A stretch of DNA of 64,000 nt from Ophiostoma sp. CBS 140.51 (taxonomy: Eukaryota > Ascomycota > Sordariomycetes > Ophiostomatales > Ophiostomataceae): the NCBI GenBank assembly GCA_029298735.1, contig JANSLP010000041.1, forward strand, positions 62,001-126,000, read 5' to 3'. Below the pieces are notes generated by a model, which worked only from the letters and a program-made list of their open reading frames with translations, ran no database searches and was not told the DNA's origin. Position 1 is the stretch's first letter. Every line of letters begins with the position of its first letter. Below are positions 8,818-20,315 of this stretch, piece after piece. The translations under genes and the position numbers were made by a program.

Positions 8818-10848
8818 TTTGGCTGAGAGGAGGTGGTGGTGGGTGTGAAAGGGTGCGAGGGTTACTGGACAGGTAGAGAAAGAAGACGGGAATCGAAGAC
8901 AGCTGTTTGTTGTGGCGTGATGGGCCAATGCAGATGTATGAAGAAGTGAGAAAGTGACTGCAGAACGCGAAGCAAAAGAGAAGGCTCGCATTGGGAGGGG
9001 GGCTATAACAGGTATTTAAATAGCTTTGCAGATGAGGGGATGTTGGCCAAGAGGAGGGGGGAAGCTGAAGCTATTTATGTGTCCATGTAAGGCAAGCTGT
9101 CGGTGTAAAGAAGAGTAAGAAAGTCTACAAAAGTACGGTCCAGTACTGTGAGGAATATTATAGCTCGGAGCTATACAGCTAAGTGAGCTAAGATTTGGAC
9201 ACGCAGCTACACTGTGTGATGAGAAAGCAAGTCCAATTTATGGAATTAATATGCCCCGCGGTCGCGGTCACTTCATGCAGGTATGTTCGCTTGGAGACTT
9301 GGAGACTTGCTCTATGACGCAGACGGCACTGGAGGCCGGTAGTAATACGGGCGACGCGGGCTGCGGAGTTTATTTGTGTGTGGCCGGCGGTTAGAGCTAA
9401 ATGTGCTGTTATCGCCTGTATTTCCATTTCCGCCAGTGGTCCTTCGTGGTGACAGCACTCTCCCGGCGCTAACCAGATTACACCGTTCATTGGACAGTGG
9501 AGTCTGTTCACTCGGGTCATCTTTACTCAAGAAACCACAACATTGATGTTTGGAATCAAAGGAGCCAAGAGTGAACAATTGGATACTGACTATATCTGGT
9601 GTCTGCTAAGAGGATGTACTGTGGTCGCAGGAGACGGGTGTCGAGGTGGTACGGGTGGGTCTCACCGTCAGAACGTCAGATTCTTGTTCCTACGAAGGAA
9701 TCTCACGATCTGTGATCGCATAGCTCGCGCCACGATTTGCATGAGCCACATTGAAGATCGCTGTATGTAAGTGCAAGTTGACAAAGTCGAATTTGTAGGA
9801 TAGTTGGCCGTTTTAAGTACATTACTGAAATTACCGTTGGTGAACGTTGGCGGCAACCGTCAAGTACAGTACCAGGGGCATAATCTGTCGGTAATCATTC
9901 AACAATTAAGCATAACGCGAGTGAGATTTCCCTACAAGGCGTCGAAACTATTTTTCTGGTTAAAACAGCCGACGATGTTGGACATACAGAGTGTTATTCA
10001 GATCCCACCGACGGACACCGACGGACGCGGGCCCGTTCGGTGTGACTCGAGCTCCACGTGACCGGGCCGGTGCAATAACACCCATCTCACCAGCCATCCA
10101 CATCTATGCGTATACAATCCATCACCACGACATATCGCAAAATAACGAAAATTCCGGATGCAATTTTTTGTTATTTCCTTTCTCGCCGTCATTTGCTGCC
10201 TAGACAAAGGGATCTATCGGGTTTACAAGTCCTCGGGCAATGCCAGCACCCCGATTCCATGGCACGTTGGCCTATATGAACGCAATGCTGGCGTCAGCAA
10301 CCTGTCACGTAGGTCTACCAAGAACACAACCCTCAAGAGGCCACCACTGCCCGGAATTTTTTGAGATGGCGCCCATAGTTCGGGCAGAGCGAGCCGTGTA
10401 ACACCTGTTTGGTAGATTTTTGCTTGTAAACCGGCAGAGATTGGTAAGGAGAAGAGACGAGTGTGCGAAGGGATACGATAGGACTATGGAAGAGGATAGG
10501 GGCAGGTAGAAGATGAAGCACAGAGGAAAAGTGGCTGCTACAGAAGACACCAAGCTTGATAAATTGTATATAAGGGTAAAGGAAAGTGTTTTACACAGAG
10601 CACAATATTTTGTCCATTCTGTTTTGTCTTCATTCTACCAACAGGTACACTATTATACCCAACTTGATTTCTCGCCACCTTCGTCTTTGCATCAACATAT
10701 ATATCTATATTAGCAAGCTCTCCATCCATTATCCATTTCATACATACTGTCCACCAAGAATCCCCCATCTCGACAACAAGAAACGTTCTTGCCGACAAAT
10801 ATCCTCCTTCAACATCTTCCAGATCTCATCTACCCACCACCGCCCGCA
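8818..10848. other. Intergenic region between GST and SDR genes
   Basis: Two kilobases between divergently transcribed genes, so it holds both promoters. I see no ORF with protein-like composition, no tRNA and no repeat of note. Confidence 0.55.
10567..10574 (+). promoter_or_regulatory. TATA box of the SDR gene
   Basis: TATATAAG, followed about 275 bp later by the ATG at 10849. The stretch between is CT-rich and ends in the typical 'cccgcaATG' context. Confidence 0.45.
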
Positions 10849-11931
10849 ATGCCTCGCACAGCCATCCTCATTACTGGCGGCACCCAAAACCTCGGCTTCG
10901 AGGCCGCTCGTGCCATTGCCCTGGGAAAGTACCCGGGCAGCAAGGAAGACAAGAACGAGTACTTGTTGGTCTTGTTGGCCCGCTCCGACAAGCAGGGTGC
11001 CGCGGACGCCATCAATACACAGGCCCGCGCTGCCAACAAGCCCCATCGTGCTGTCTTCCGCAAGCTTGACCTTTCCGACCTGGCCAATGTCCGCCAGTTT
11101 GGCCGTGACTGGGCCGACGGTACAGCAGCGGGCAACACAACTGACTACCCGCCCATCCATGCCTTGCTGTTGAATGCCGGCCTCCAGTTCCCTGGTGCCC
11201 TCGAAACAATCCCCAGCTCTGGTCTCGAGGCCACCTTTGCCGTCTGCCATGTCGGACATGCCCTGATGTTCCACCTGTTGGCACCGTACCTGGACAAGTC
11301 CTCACCGCAGGGTGCTCGTGTGATTGTCACTTCCAGTGGCACCCACGATCCGGCCCAGAAATCAGGTCTTCCCGACGCAGTTTATACATCCGCGGAAGAC
11401 TTGGCCCATCCGCCGCCCAACATGGTCAATGTCAAGGGCCGCCAGCGGTACTCGTCCAGCAAACTCGCCAATGTGCTGTGGACCTATGCTCTGGTCGACC
11501 ACTTGGAGAAGACCGGCAAACTCGGCGCCAAGACGGGCGGCATCACGGCCAATGCCTTTGACCCAGGCCTGATGCCCGGTACGGGTTTGGCCCGCAAGGG
11601 TACGGGTGTTGAACGTTTCCTGTGGAACTCTGTGCTGCCGCGCATCATGCCCGTCTTGCGCGTCGCTGTCTCGCACAATGTGCATACCACCGAGACGTCG
11701 GGCCAGAACCTGGCTCGGTTGGCTGTCGGTCCTGGTGGCAGTGGCGACCCCGACAAGGTCGATGGTCTTGTCGAGGGTGTCAGCGGAAAGTACTATGAGA
11801 TCCGCCGTCCCATCAAGACGAGTGTCGACAGTTACGACAAGGCTAAGCAAGAAGACCTGTGGGACTGGACCATTCGGTACTTGAGCAAGGGCAACGCCGC
11901 CGAGGAGGCTCGCTTCCGTGAGTTTCGGTAG
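10849..11931 (+). CDS. Short-chain dehydrogenase/reductase
   Basis: Single exon, 360 residues. A classical SDR: NAD(P)-binding 'TGGTQNLG' near residues 9-16, 'LLLNAGLQF' (the N-A-G motif), 'VTSSGTHDP' carrying the catalytic Ser, and the catalytic Tyr201-x3-Lys205 ('YSSSK'). The long insert before the Tyr and the overall length resemble fungal 3-keto-steroid-reductase-like and WW-domain-oxidoreductase-like SDRs. The substrate cannot be read from the sequence. The open frame extends 20 codons upstream without stops, but the ATG at 10849 is the first Met of the conserved fold and has the best context. No transmembrane segment is seen. Confidence 0.88.
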   Translation: MPRTAILITGGTQNLGFEAARAIALGKYPGSKEDKNEYLLVLLARSDKQGAADAINTQARAANKPHRAVFRKLDLSDLANVRQFGRDWADGTAAGNTTDYPPIHALLLNAGLQFPGALETIPSSGLEATFAVCHVGHALMFHLLAPYLDKSSPQGARVIVTSSGTHDPAQKSGLPDAVYTSAEDLAHPPPNMVNVKGRQRYSSSKLANVLWTYALVDHLEKTGKLGAKTGGITANAFDPGLMPGTGLARKGTGVERFLWNSVLPRIMPVLRVAVSHNVHTTETSGQNLARLAVGPGGSGDPDKVDGLVEGVSGKYYEIRRPIKTSVDSYDKAKQEDLWDWTIRYLSKGNAAEEARFREFR

Positions 11932-12683
11932 TCGAAGTGTGCTGTAGATTGATGGTGCGGCCCGCTTTTGACCTTCATTTTATTTTGTTTTGCTTTATCT
12001 CATCCTGTTCTTCATATTCCATTATCCCGTTCTAAATTAGATAGTCTTATACCTTGTACAAAATTGTTTATATATATTTTATTCCAGTTTATTTTCCCCA
12101 GATCGCATCCCAAGTTTTAGAAACTTTTTTTTGTGAACTCCTTTTCATTTTTAATTGCAGAAATTAAGCTGAATGACCTTTTTTTCTAAAACAAAAGTGT
12201 ATAAAAGTAAAATTGTTCTGAAAAAGCAAAAGAAAATCGTAACATGTATTTGTCCCTGTTGAATACAGGATGAAAAACAATATTATTACTATTCATCAAC
12301 GTCTGATAGAAGATCAATCTGTCGATATTTGCCAAGATGGACGATCTTTGTCGGTGTGAAGCTTTGTCGGTGTGAAGAAAAACGAAAAGAAAAAGAAAGT
12401 AAACAATAGAGATAAGGGACATCTCACTTGCGTCCCCTTACACCTGTTTTGCGCAAGCTCTGTGCCCGCTTGGCATTCCTTGTCGTTACCCATTGATCGC
12501 CAGCTCGGTTTATTTGTTTTTGCACTCCTTTCACATGTGAATCGACATTTTTGGAGGTTGTTCCAGACTGTATTTTGTCCTCTAATATATGCTCATTAGA
12601 TCTAGGCTTTGCGTGCCATCTATCGTACATGCTGTATTATTCTTGCTTCTCTTTTTACTTCTTGGTTCACACACTGTGCCGTC
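11932..12683. other. Intergenic, convergent 3' regions
   Basis: The SDR gene and the cyclin H gene converge here. The stretch 12000-12400 is AT-rich and fits 3' UTRs and polyadenylation signals. I see nothing coding. Confidence 0.55.
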
Positions 12684-13952
12684 TTAGCGCAATGGAGGTC
12701 CAAACGGATCATCCACCTTGCGTCGTTTCGCCTCATGATTGTCGGGCGTATTTGTTCCTGTGCCCGCATTGCTGCCAATCAGGCCCAGACTCTTGCCAAA
12801 GACGGCCGCATCGTCGTTCATGCCGCCCGCCACTTTTGTCGACGTCTTGGCATACGACTTGACGGCGCCCTCCTTTTTCGCTTGCTGCAGGGCCACCAAG
12901 TTGAACCGGTCCGGATCGCGGCACAGCTTGAGTTTCTTCAGCAACGGCTTGATGATGTTGTTGGACTCAGGCTGGCCCCAGTACTCGGTAAAGCGTTCGG
13001 GGGGTTCTGTCGCGAGTAACTCGCTGCACTTTTTAATGGTGTCCAGCACGCGGTCCTTGATCTCGCTACCATTGACGCGTTCCCACTCGGCCGCCTCATT
13101 CTTCTTCTTTTTGGAAGCATTGCCGCCGCCCGGCAGGATGGGCGTGGGCACATCGGCTGCGGCTGCGCCCATGTTCGCAGGACGGTGGAACGTCTCGCCC
13201 AGCAGCAGTCGCTCGACGAGTGGCCGGTCGGCGAGCCAGAGCGCGGCAAACATGATTTGCGAGGGCGAGTAGTGGAAGTAGGCGTCGGTCACGAGGGGGC
13301 TAAACTTGAGAATTTCACGGGCGCGGCGGTGGGCATCCGACACACGGCTGTCATCAATGTCGTCCTTGCCGGCGGCAGCGTCCACATCCACCAACCTCCG
13401 TAGCTCCATGATGGCACCCTCGAGCGCCCGGAAGGGATGCTTCACCTCAAAGGCGAACCGGATGCCCTGGCACAGCAAGAACTCGCCTGCCAGAATGTCG
13501 GCGGCCGTCGTGTTGGGAAACTTTTCGGCAAATCCGTCGAGTTTGTGGTAGTAGCCCTCGGACTTGGCGCCAAAGAAGAGAGCCGTCTTGAACAGTTGGG
13601 CGGGCGGGTAGGTCATGATGCTGTGTGTGACGTAGAACCGCCGAAAAAAGACGGCGGCGGTGGCCTGCACATCGGTGGGCTGCTCGGTGAACTTGGCGGC
13701 CCTCAGAAGCTCGACCGTATAGAAATCGAGTAGCATCTTTTCCTCGGTAGGGGTAAGGTAGACGACCCCGGACGACGAGGGTGTGCCTTTATTGTCGTCG
13801 TCGCCATTGCTACTGGTCTCGCGTCGACGCTCTTCGATGCTGTCGTGGGCCAGCTGGTTTGTCTGTTCGCGCAACGTCTCGAGCTGCGGCGGGGAGAAGG
13901 ACCAGAGTCGAAACTGCGACGAGTCGCGGTAGACGGCGTCTTCAGAGGCCAT
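12684..13952 (-). CDS. CCL1: Cyclin H, TFIIH kinase-module cyclin
   Basis: Single exon, 422 residues from the ATG at 13952; an in-frame ATG at 14057 would add 35 Ser/Pro/Gln-rich residues and is less likely. The N-terminus 'YRDSSQFRLWSFS' is the hallmark helix of cyclin H/Ccl1, and two cyclin boxes follow: the first includes 'ATAAVFFRRFYVTHSIMTYPP', and a region with 'FLLCQGIRFAFEVKHPFRAL' leads into the second. The protein pairs with the Cdk7/Kin28 kinase, which phosphorylates the RNA polymerase II C-terminal domain within TFIIH in the nucleus. The tail is rich in Lys/Arg and carries a likely nuclear signal (KRRKVDD). The insert of Gly/Ala/Lys between the second box and the last helices is longer than in yeast. 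Confidence 0.88.
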   Translation of the reverse strand: MASEDAVYRDSSQFRLWSFSPPQLETLREQTNQLAHDSIEERRRETSSNGDDDNKGTPSSSGVVYLTPTEEKMLLDFYTVELLRAAKFTEQPTDVQATAAVFFRRFYVTHSIMTYPPAQLFKTALFFGAKSEGYYHKLDGFAEKFPNTTAADILAGEFLLCQGIRFAFEVKHPFRALEGAIMELRRLVDVDAAAGKDDIDDSRVSDAHRRAREILKFSPLVTDAYFHYSPSQIMFAALWLADRPLVERLLLGETFHRPANMGAAAADVPTPILPGGGNASKKKKNEAAEWERVNGSEIKDRVLDTIKKCSELLATEPPERFTEYWGQPESNNIIKPLLKKLKLCRDPDRFNLVALQQAKKEGAVKSYAKTSTKVAGGMNDDAAVFGKSLGLIGSNAGTGTNTPDNHEAKRRKVDDPFGPPLR

Positions 13953-15605
13953 TGTGAGGAGTTGTGGGGAGAGGGGTTGTTGTGAAGGAGAGGAGGAGGA
14001 GGGAGAGGAGAGGAGTCGAGCTCGAAAAGGAATCAAGGGGTTGTCGTGATGCGCCACAGGCGCGAGGCCATGCCGTTTCTGTCAGGGACGTGGCAAGTGA
14101 AGAAAGTGTGAGCTAGAACGTGTTCGCCGTTATCGTAGTTGTCGTGATGATCGTTGATATCGTGATCGTGTCGTTGTTATGGATTGTGAACGTGCACAGT
14201 GTGGGAAGCTTGAGGTTCGTGATGACAGAGCTTGCCCTTTCCTAAAGCGTCCAGTTTAGAATACGACGCTGGACAATGGAAAGATAGAAAAGCTGCCGTC
14301 CCGGTTGTTGGTCGCTCATTGGTCCAAGCTCCAAGAGTGCTGTAATATCTATTCGTTGGCGGTTTGGGAGGGGAAAGGCGCCAGGTGACTCCACTGCCCT
14401 GCGTACACGTTCGGGCGTCCAGGCCTCGCCCACCGACACGGCCTGAGCGATAGTGGGAGCTCACTCTGTTCTGGCGCCAAGTCGCCGCGGAACGCGGGGA
14501 GCTCCTTCCCACTTTCCACCTGTTCCACTCACCCAAAAATGGCAATCTGGACTGCTCATCTGGGAAGGAGCAACCTGTCTCTCAATGCCCATCGTCTGTC
14601 AACCCCCCACACCGCCCCAGCGCTAAAGCCGGCTACAGCGTCACCTCTTTCCTTCCTTTCTGACGCTGGCCCGGGAGAGCTTCAACCGTTTTGGACAGAC
14701 GTTGAAAATGGCGTCTCGAAGATTTCTGTTACTTGATTCCACCAGTCAGCTCATAGCTCTGGCCACTCGTCTCGGTCGCCTCCGAGTCCGTCATCGCGGC
14801 TGGACAGGGCCGAGGAGGACCCTCTTTTTGAGGATGGGGACCCTTTGCTGGATCCCCATCTTGTGAGAATACCGCGCATCATGGCGCTGTTTTGACTGTT
14901 GTATTAGCCAAGATGATGCACTGCACAGGATGGGGTTGGCGGCCCCCTCATCATGCCAAATGAGATCTTTCCCATCTTGTCCTCCCACACAAAGACTCTT
15001 TTGGAAAGGCCGAACGGTCCGTGTAATTGGGCAGGTGTTTCGCTAAATCCTCGCTGAATTCAGCAGTCGTTAATGAGCTGTTTATGATTTTGTACGGTCT
15101 TTCACAGTCTTTGTATGAAGGCGACACAATATACAAGAGATTGTCCTGATTTTCCTCGTCTAACTCTTTCTTCATGATCGACTTCTTGGCCTTTTCCAGC
15201 TCTCCTTGGAACATCATTCTTTGCTTTTTGTAGGCAACAAAACAAATACAAGATCTTGGTATCTTACCTCTCCATATCATTTCCTTTTTGGTCTGAATCG
15301 AGTATATTCGCGCCTGCCTCGCCTTTGCCTTCCACCTTGTTTTAGTCGGCCGCCATCCCGCATCGCACCTTCCCTTTGGTGTTTCTTGGTCTCCTCCCCT
15401 TTAACCCCCTTCTCCTCTCTCTCGCCACCTAAACAACCCGTCTTACTTTTGGACCTTTAGACTCTTAGACCTTCTTTTTGACCTCACCACTACTTTTGGG
15501 CTTTTGACTCACACCACATTCACTCTTACACTCATTTTCTGAACGCTCAACTCACCTCACTCACTCACCCTACGACACATATCACACCACACGCTCACCC
15601 TACAC
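13953..15605. other. Intergenic region between cyclin H and F-box genes
   Basis: The two genes diverge, so both promoters lie here. The 300 bp before 15606 are strongly pyrimidine-rich (long CT runs), as is usual for fungal 5' regions. It contains the doubtful ORF at 14951-15280 and otherwise nothing I can name. Confidence 0.5.
14951..15280 (-). CDS. Doubtful small hypothetical ORF
   Basis: ATG start, 109 residues, with a Lys/Glu-rich segment, then a stretch of mixed composition without low complexity. Codon use is more AT-rich than in the neighbouring genes. A GTAAGA donor-like site five codons after the ATG suggests the true structure may differ. No family is recognised. It could be a relic of an older gene or a chance frame. 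Confidence 0.18.
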   Translation of the reverse strand: MIWRGKIPRSCICFVAYKKQRMMFQGELEKAKKSIMKKELDEENQDNLLYIVSPSYKDCERPYKIINSSLTTAEFSEDLAKHLPNYTDRSAFPKESLCGRTRWERSHLA

Positions 15606-17965
15606 ATGGCAACACTGTATGCGGACAGCAACGATGGTGCAGACAGTTTGAGCAATACGAATGTCAACATATCCGATGCGGCGCCCATTTATGAGCCTGT
15701 TTATGCGCCTGAAGAGCAGGCCCTCGTCGAGCACTACGAGTTTGTCCACAGCACAAGCACGCTCCTCCAGCTCCTGATCAACTCGCTAGTCCTCGCGCAC
15801 ACGGCGCCGTACTTGTCGGTGCATGACGTCTTGCGGCTGGCCGCTACCAGCAAGGATTTCCGGGGACTGATTTATGGCACACCCTCCGTCTTCCGCTACC
15901 TGGACCTGTCGCGCCTGCAGTCGGCCATTCGTATTGGAGACGATTTTGGCGCTCCCATTGACCGCGGCGGCCAGACTTGGCGCAACGAGCAGATTGACGA
16001 GAATCTAACCGAGGATGAGTTTTACTCGGGGCCGTTGAGGGGGGCCTTCAGGGCACTCACAAGACCCGGCGTTCATACTGGGCTGTCTACGTTTGCCGGA
16101 ACTCCAAGAGGCACATGGCTGGCCGGCGTGCACACGTTGATTTTGAACAACGTCTCTGTCACGGCTGAGCTGGTGCACGAGATTCTGAGGAGCCCCGACT
16201 ACAATGTGCGCATCCTGTCGCTGCGCAATGCCAAGCACTGCAACGAAGTACAGCTGCGGCACATTCTCAGAACGGCCTGTCGTGCGAGCCGGCCCGATGG
16301 CACGCCCAAGCTGCGCGGACTCTACATTTTCGGCGGTGGCCGCCAGGGCGAGACGGGCTGGGACAATGCCTTGGGCGGCTATGGCGGTTCACAGCGAGTC
16401 ATGTACGGTGAGAACGTCAAGGGCGATGACCTGTGGTATCACTCCCGCGGACGAGTGCTCCCACGCTCGATGGCCTCGGTCGAGTGGGCGGGCACACTGA
16501 TGGACTGCCGCGGCGTCATTGCCTTTGACGGCGTGTTGTGCACGAGTCCACGACATACCAACTCGCCGGCCTTTGGCAAAGTTAGTGGACTCCAAAGCCA
16601 TGCGCATGCCCGGCAGCACACGACGTTTGCGATGGCGAGCTTTGCGCTGGACGGGTGTGCCGGGTGCGGCAGCGCGCCCGACGGGTGGACGACGTGGGGA
16701 GACCCGTCGCTGAATCAACACGCTCAAAGATACGACGAGGGCGACCCCTACTTGTCGCGCTTCCCTCTGCTGTGGCCGCCGCCGTTGCTGTCGAGCAACG
16801 TCCGCGTCGCCATGTGCCCCGAGGGCGAGAGCCCGAATCCGGGCAGATTTGGTAGCCATGCCCACGCCCACAGCCATACTCACTCTGACAGCACCACCCC
16901 CTCTCAGTTCATCGCCCGCTGCGAATTGTGTGTGCACGGCCGGCTGTGTGCACTGTGTCACCGCTGGTGGTGCGAGTCGTGCATTCCCGACGGCCAAAAC
17001 GGCGTGCCCTGGACGGATGTGCCCAGCACGGCCACCAACGCTTCTTCCTCCTCGACAACTTCTCATTCTCACAAGGTACGAACCAAAGACGGCAAGTGTC
17101 GAAACTGTCGGCAGTAAAGTGGAGGGTGGACAACCGTTAGTCTCGCTCGATTCTCAGGATAGTGTCGTATCGGTGGATGTCATTCTCGGCGTGGCCGTAT
17201 CGGATATCGAGGTTATGTTTTCTTTCGTCGTCTTTTTCTTCTTGGTATTGTCGCCTAGGAATATGTGTCGGGCGTAGGCAACGACTGCGCCTGACAGTAT
17301 GTGTGTTATCCCATTTTCTGACAGATGGTATCTTCTCTTCTTCCCCCAATCCAGACTCTCATCGACTACAGCTGCCGCGAATGCGGGCCAAGTGTAAGCC
17401 TCTGTGTGCCTGTCACCATCCACTGTTGTTCTAGGCTCACCACATTCTCTCGTCTTTCAGTGCCACGACTGCCTGTCCAGGACGCAGCGCCAGTGCAAGC
17501 GATGCCGCCAGAGCTACTGCATGATGCACAACACCGGCTCGAGCCCGACCCATGTGAGTTTGAAGTGTTCCTGTGTTTTGGGAGGAGCCCATCGACTAGG
17601 CAGCGGCGTCGCAGTTGATTGTGGCGTTTTGTCATTGTCTGTGTGTTGTTGCTAACTCGTCTCGTTCTCAGTGTGATTGTTCGTCTTCTCATCTTGTTGT
17701 CGACTTTTCGTTCTCTCGATTTTCGGTCAAAACTAACAGCAGAAATAGGGTGTACTCCCCCTTCGTACCGTTACGTCCAGGTGAGTTTATATATGTTTCG
17801 TTCTTCTCTCTTCTCCTGCGGTTTTGTTTCCCCATTTCCCATTTTCGTTGCATTCTCGTCTCTTGTTCTTGGCCGTGTTCCCCCGGTTTTCTCCTTGCGT
17901 GCAGGCGACTCGAGAATGAGAGGCAGACAAAGTGCAGCCTAGAGGCCCCAAGAGGCCCTCAATGA
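15606..17965 (+). CDS. F-box-like protein with Cys-rich C-terminus
   Basis: Probable exons 15606..17075, 17355..17393, 17461..17553 and 17672..17965; the last exon is uncertain. Exon 1 encodes 490 residues: an F-box-like segment near 50-105 ('LSVHDVLRLAATSKDFRGLI'), a leucine-rich-repeat-like part and a Cys/Trp cluster near 440-460 ('CALCHRWWCESC'). The next two exons, both phase 0, add 'YSCRECG' and a row of C-x2-C pairs ending 'SYCMMHN', which together look like a zinc-binding tail; the next in-frame residues are Cys-Asp-Cys. Related fungal proteins end with a similar Cys-rich tail and are thought to be SCF ubiquitin-ligase substrate receptors. Because the frame after 17672 turns into Phe/Ser/Leu-rich sequence, another intron or an earlier end is likely. 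Confidence 0.65.
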
Positions 17966-18797
17966 CAGCCCCTGTCGCGCTCCCTCACGCCCTAACCGAG
18001 GTTACGGACGCTAACGATCTCGGGCGACCCCGCCTGATTTTGTGAAATAGAACCCACGCCTTGTCGTCAAGAGCCACTACTGAACGACGACTTGACGACG
18101 AAGAACCGACGAGATCAAGCTCAAAGCTCTCTAACCACACCCCTCCTCTCTTAACGACGTGAATGACTTTTTCCTTTTTAGCAGCGTTTTTATATTTATG
18201 CGTTGATTCTTACCACAATTTTCGCGTTCTTTTGAAGCGAGACCATCTTCTATTTGTTTATACCGCATTTTATCGCGACTTGCAGCGGTCTTTCTACTTT
18301 TGGGATTATTTATTTTTGGGATATCTTTGATTTTTCAGTTTTATTTCTCTTCTCTCTCGGCGTTCTGTTTAATATTATTCCCCTCTTCCGTAAGCCAGCT
18401 CTCAAATCATATCCTTCAGACCTGAACTACATGGACAAATAGATGATTGCATATTTGTCTGCCCATCTCTCTTGAATCTGTATGTTTCGGTGACCTGCAT
18501 CCTGAGACGAAAATAAGCCGGCGCTATGTGGTGTCACTCTTGCTGTAGCTGCAGATGCAGATAGCTTATATATGCAGCTCGTAGTGCCGCTAGATAGAGC
18601 TTCATGCATGACATCTTGTAGCTTGTCCGGGATAGGCAGTTGCTCTCCTGGCGTCCCCTGTTGCTGGAATGAGAGCGGACGGCTGACACTGGTGTGCCGA
18701 AGCGTTGGGGTCGCAGTGAGTAAATGGTGGCTCGCCATATTCCGCATGGAGTTGAATATATCTTTGTGTGTTTCTTCATGATAATACGCCTCTCCAT
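17966..18797. other. Intergenic, convergent 3' regions
   Basis: Between the F-box gene and ARP6, which converge. AT-rich at 18160-18420, with nothing recognisably coding. Confidence 0.5.
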
Positions 18798-20315
18798 TCA
18801 ATCAATCCCGCCCATGCCGGCGGCAAACTTGCGCGCCACCCACCCAGCGCCGTGCTCCTCGTACTCTTGTTTGGTCACGCACACCCGGTTGACCGTCGCC
18901 TGGTTTTTGGGCAGAGACGCAAACCGCGCCGCGCCGCGCCATGTACAGGTTGGAGGGTCGGCCGGGCGTGTCACGCGTACCACCAAATCGTCCGGCATGC
19001 GCGTCTGGATTTCTTGCTGGAGGCGCTGCACAAACCCAGGCAAGTCGGCACAGCCGCCGACGACGACCACGTTGGCTAGCAAGGCGGGCCACAGCCCGAC
19101 GGGCAAGGCGTGGACCGACTGCACCACAAGATCGGGCAGCCCTGGTTGCTGGAGGCCAATGTCCGTGGGGTTGAACAGCAGTTCAGGCACAGCGAATCGT
19201 TCGTTGCGGAGGACAAGCACATCCTCGGTGACGGTCGACGCAGCGGCCAGATCGTTGGCCTTCTTTTGGCGCGCCGCCACCGCGGCGGCGTCATAGTCTC
19301 GGACAATGCCTTCCGACCGTGCATGGTAGTCTGGCAACACATACTCTTTGGCGATGCCGTCACTCCCTGATCGAAAAACGTCGAGCCTCCTACGCTTGGC
19401 CGTGGCGACACCCTCTTCGCCCAGCTGCACGCGCGGCCCCTTCCACGTCTTTTCTAGATCGGCGGCAAAGTCAAGCGCGACATAGCACGCCTTCTCCTTC
19501 ATCTCGTTGACAATGTACGTGTCGTGGCGCATGTCGTAGTGGCGGACGGAAAGCAGTTTTGTCAGGTAGTTTGTCAACAGTTTGCCGCCCACATCGAGCC
19601 GGCGGACGGCGCGGTGGACGGGGCGACCGTGGAGGACAGGAGTAACGGTCGTAAAGGAGTAGCCGGTGTCGATGACGAGGCGGATCTCGGCGGCGCCAAA
19701 AGAGGTGGTGGTGGGTGTCGAAGGCGCGGCTGGGACCTCCGTCTTTGTGTCGGTCGTCGTCGCGGCTGCATCAGTGGGTGCAGGCTCTTCTGTCGTCACC
19801 GCTGCTACAGCCGACTCGCCTGCTGACGCAGGCTCGTTCGGCCCCAAATCCAGATATGCATTAAACTGCGCCGCGGGCCCCCGGTAGTAGCTCGCAAACC
19901 GAAACTCTTCAAACACCATCTGGTCGCAGTTGGCTTGGAGATGGGGGAGTGCATTCGGTTGTTCCGTCAGCACGAGACGCGTCTCGGAGGGATCACACTG
20001 TAATCTCCCCCCACCCGCCTCGGCCTCCTCGCCAAACTCGTGCGCCCAAATGGCCCGCTGTGCCTCCCAGTTGACAATGTAGCCCTTCTCGACGGGCCGG
20101 CGAAACGATGCTTCACCGAAATCGCGGCAGTTGGTCGTCAGTTCGGAACCAATGTAGGTGCGGCGTGCTCGGTCGCGGGCGATACAGTTGGGAATAATGT
20201 CAGGCGCATCTTCGATCGCAAATCCCGCCTTGATGGTGTAGGCGCCGTTGTCGACGACAAGGGTGCGCGCGGGCGGCGGCGGTGCCGCGGGCTTTCCCTT
20301 GCGGCCGCCGGCCAT
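18798..20315 (-). CDS. ARP6: Actin-related protein 6
   Basis: Single exon, 505 residues from the ATG at 20315, in the context ACAATGGC; the frame is open 47 codons further upstream but those residues do not fit the family. The actin fold begins with 'LVVDNGAYTIKAGFA' (phosphate-1 loop) and continues with 'IPNCIARDRARRTYIG' and 'RRPVEKGYIVNWEAQRAIW', characteristic of Arp6. Phosphate-2 is 'LVIDTGYSFTTVTP'. Arp6 is a nuclear subunit of the SWR1 chromatin-remodelling complex, which exchanges H2A for H2A.Z. An Ala/Thr-rich insert of about 45 residues before phosphate-2 is not part of the actin core and is probably a disordered loop. The C-terminal 'VVVGGCADLPGFVQRL' is also typical. Confidence 0.92.
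   Translation of the reverse strand: MAGGRKGKPAAPPPPARTLVVDNGAYTIKAGFAIEDAPDIIPNCIARDRARRTYIGSELTTNCRDFGEASFRRPVEKGYIVNWEAQRAIWAHEFGEEAEAGGGRLQCDPSETRLVLTEQPNALPHLQANCDQMVFEEFRFASYYRGPAAQFNAYLDLGPNEPASAGESAVAAVTTEEPAPTDAAATTTDTKTEVPAAPSTPTTTSFGAAEIRLVIDTGYSFTTVTPVLHGRPVHRAVRRLDVGGKLLTNYLTKLLSVRHYDMRHDTYIVNEMKEKACYVALDFAADLEKTWKGPRVQLGEEGVATAKRRRLDVFRSGSDGIAKEYVLPDYHARSEGIVRDYDAAAVAARQKKANDLAAASTVTEDVLVLRNERFAVPELLFNPTDIGLQQPGLPDLVVQSVHALPVGLWPALLANVVVVGGCADLPGFVQRLQQEIQTRMPDDLVVRVTRPADPPTCTWRGAARFASLPKNQATVNRVCVTKQEYEEHGAGWVARKFAAGMGGID

Noticed and set aside
8818..8991. 58-residue N-terminal extension of the glutathione S-transferase
   Set aside because: Possible in principle as a targeting sequence, but the ATG at 8817 has the better context and the extension looks like UTR.
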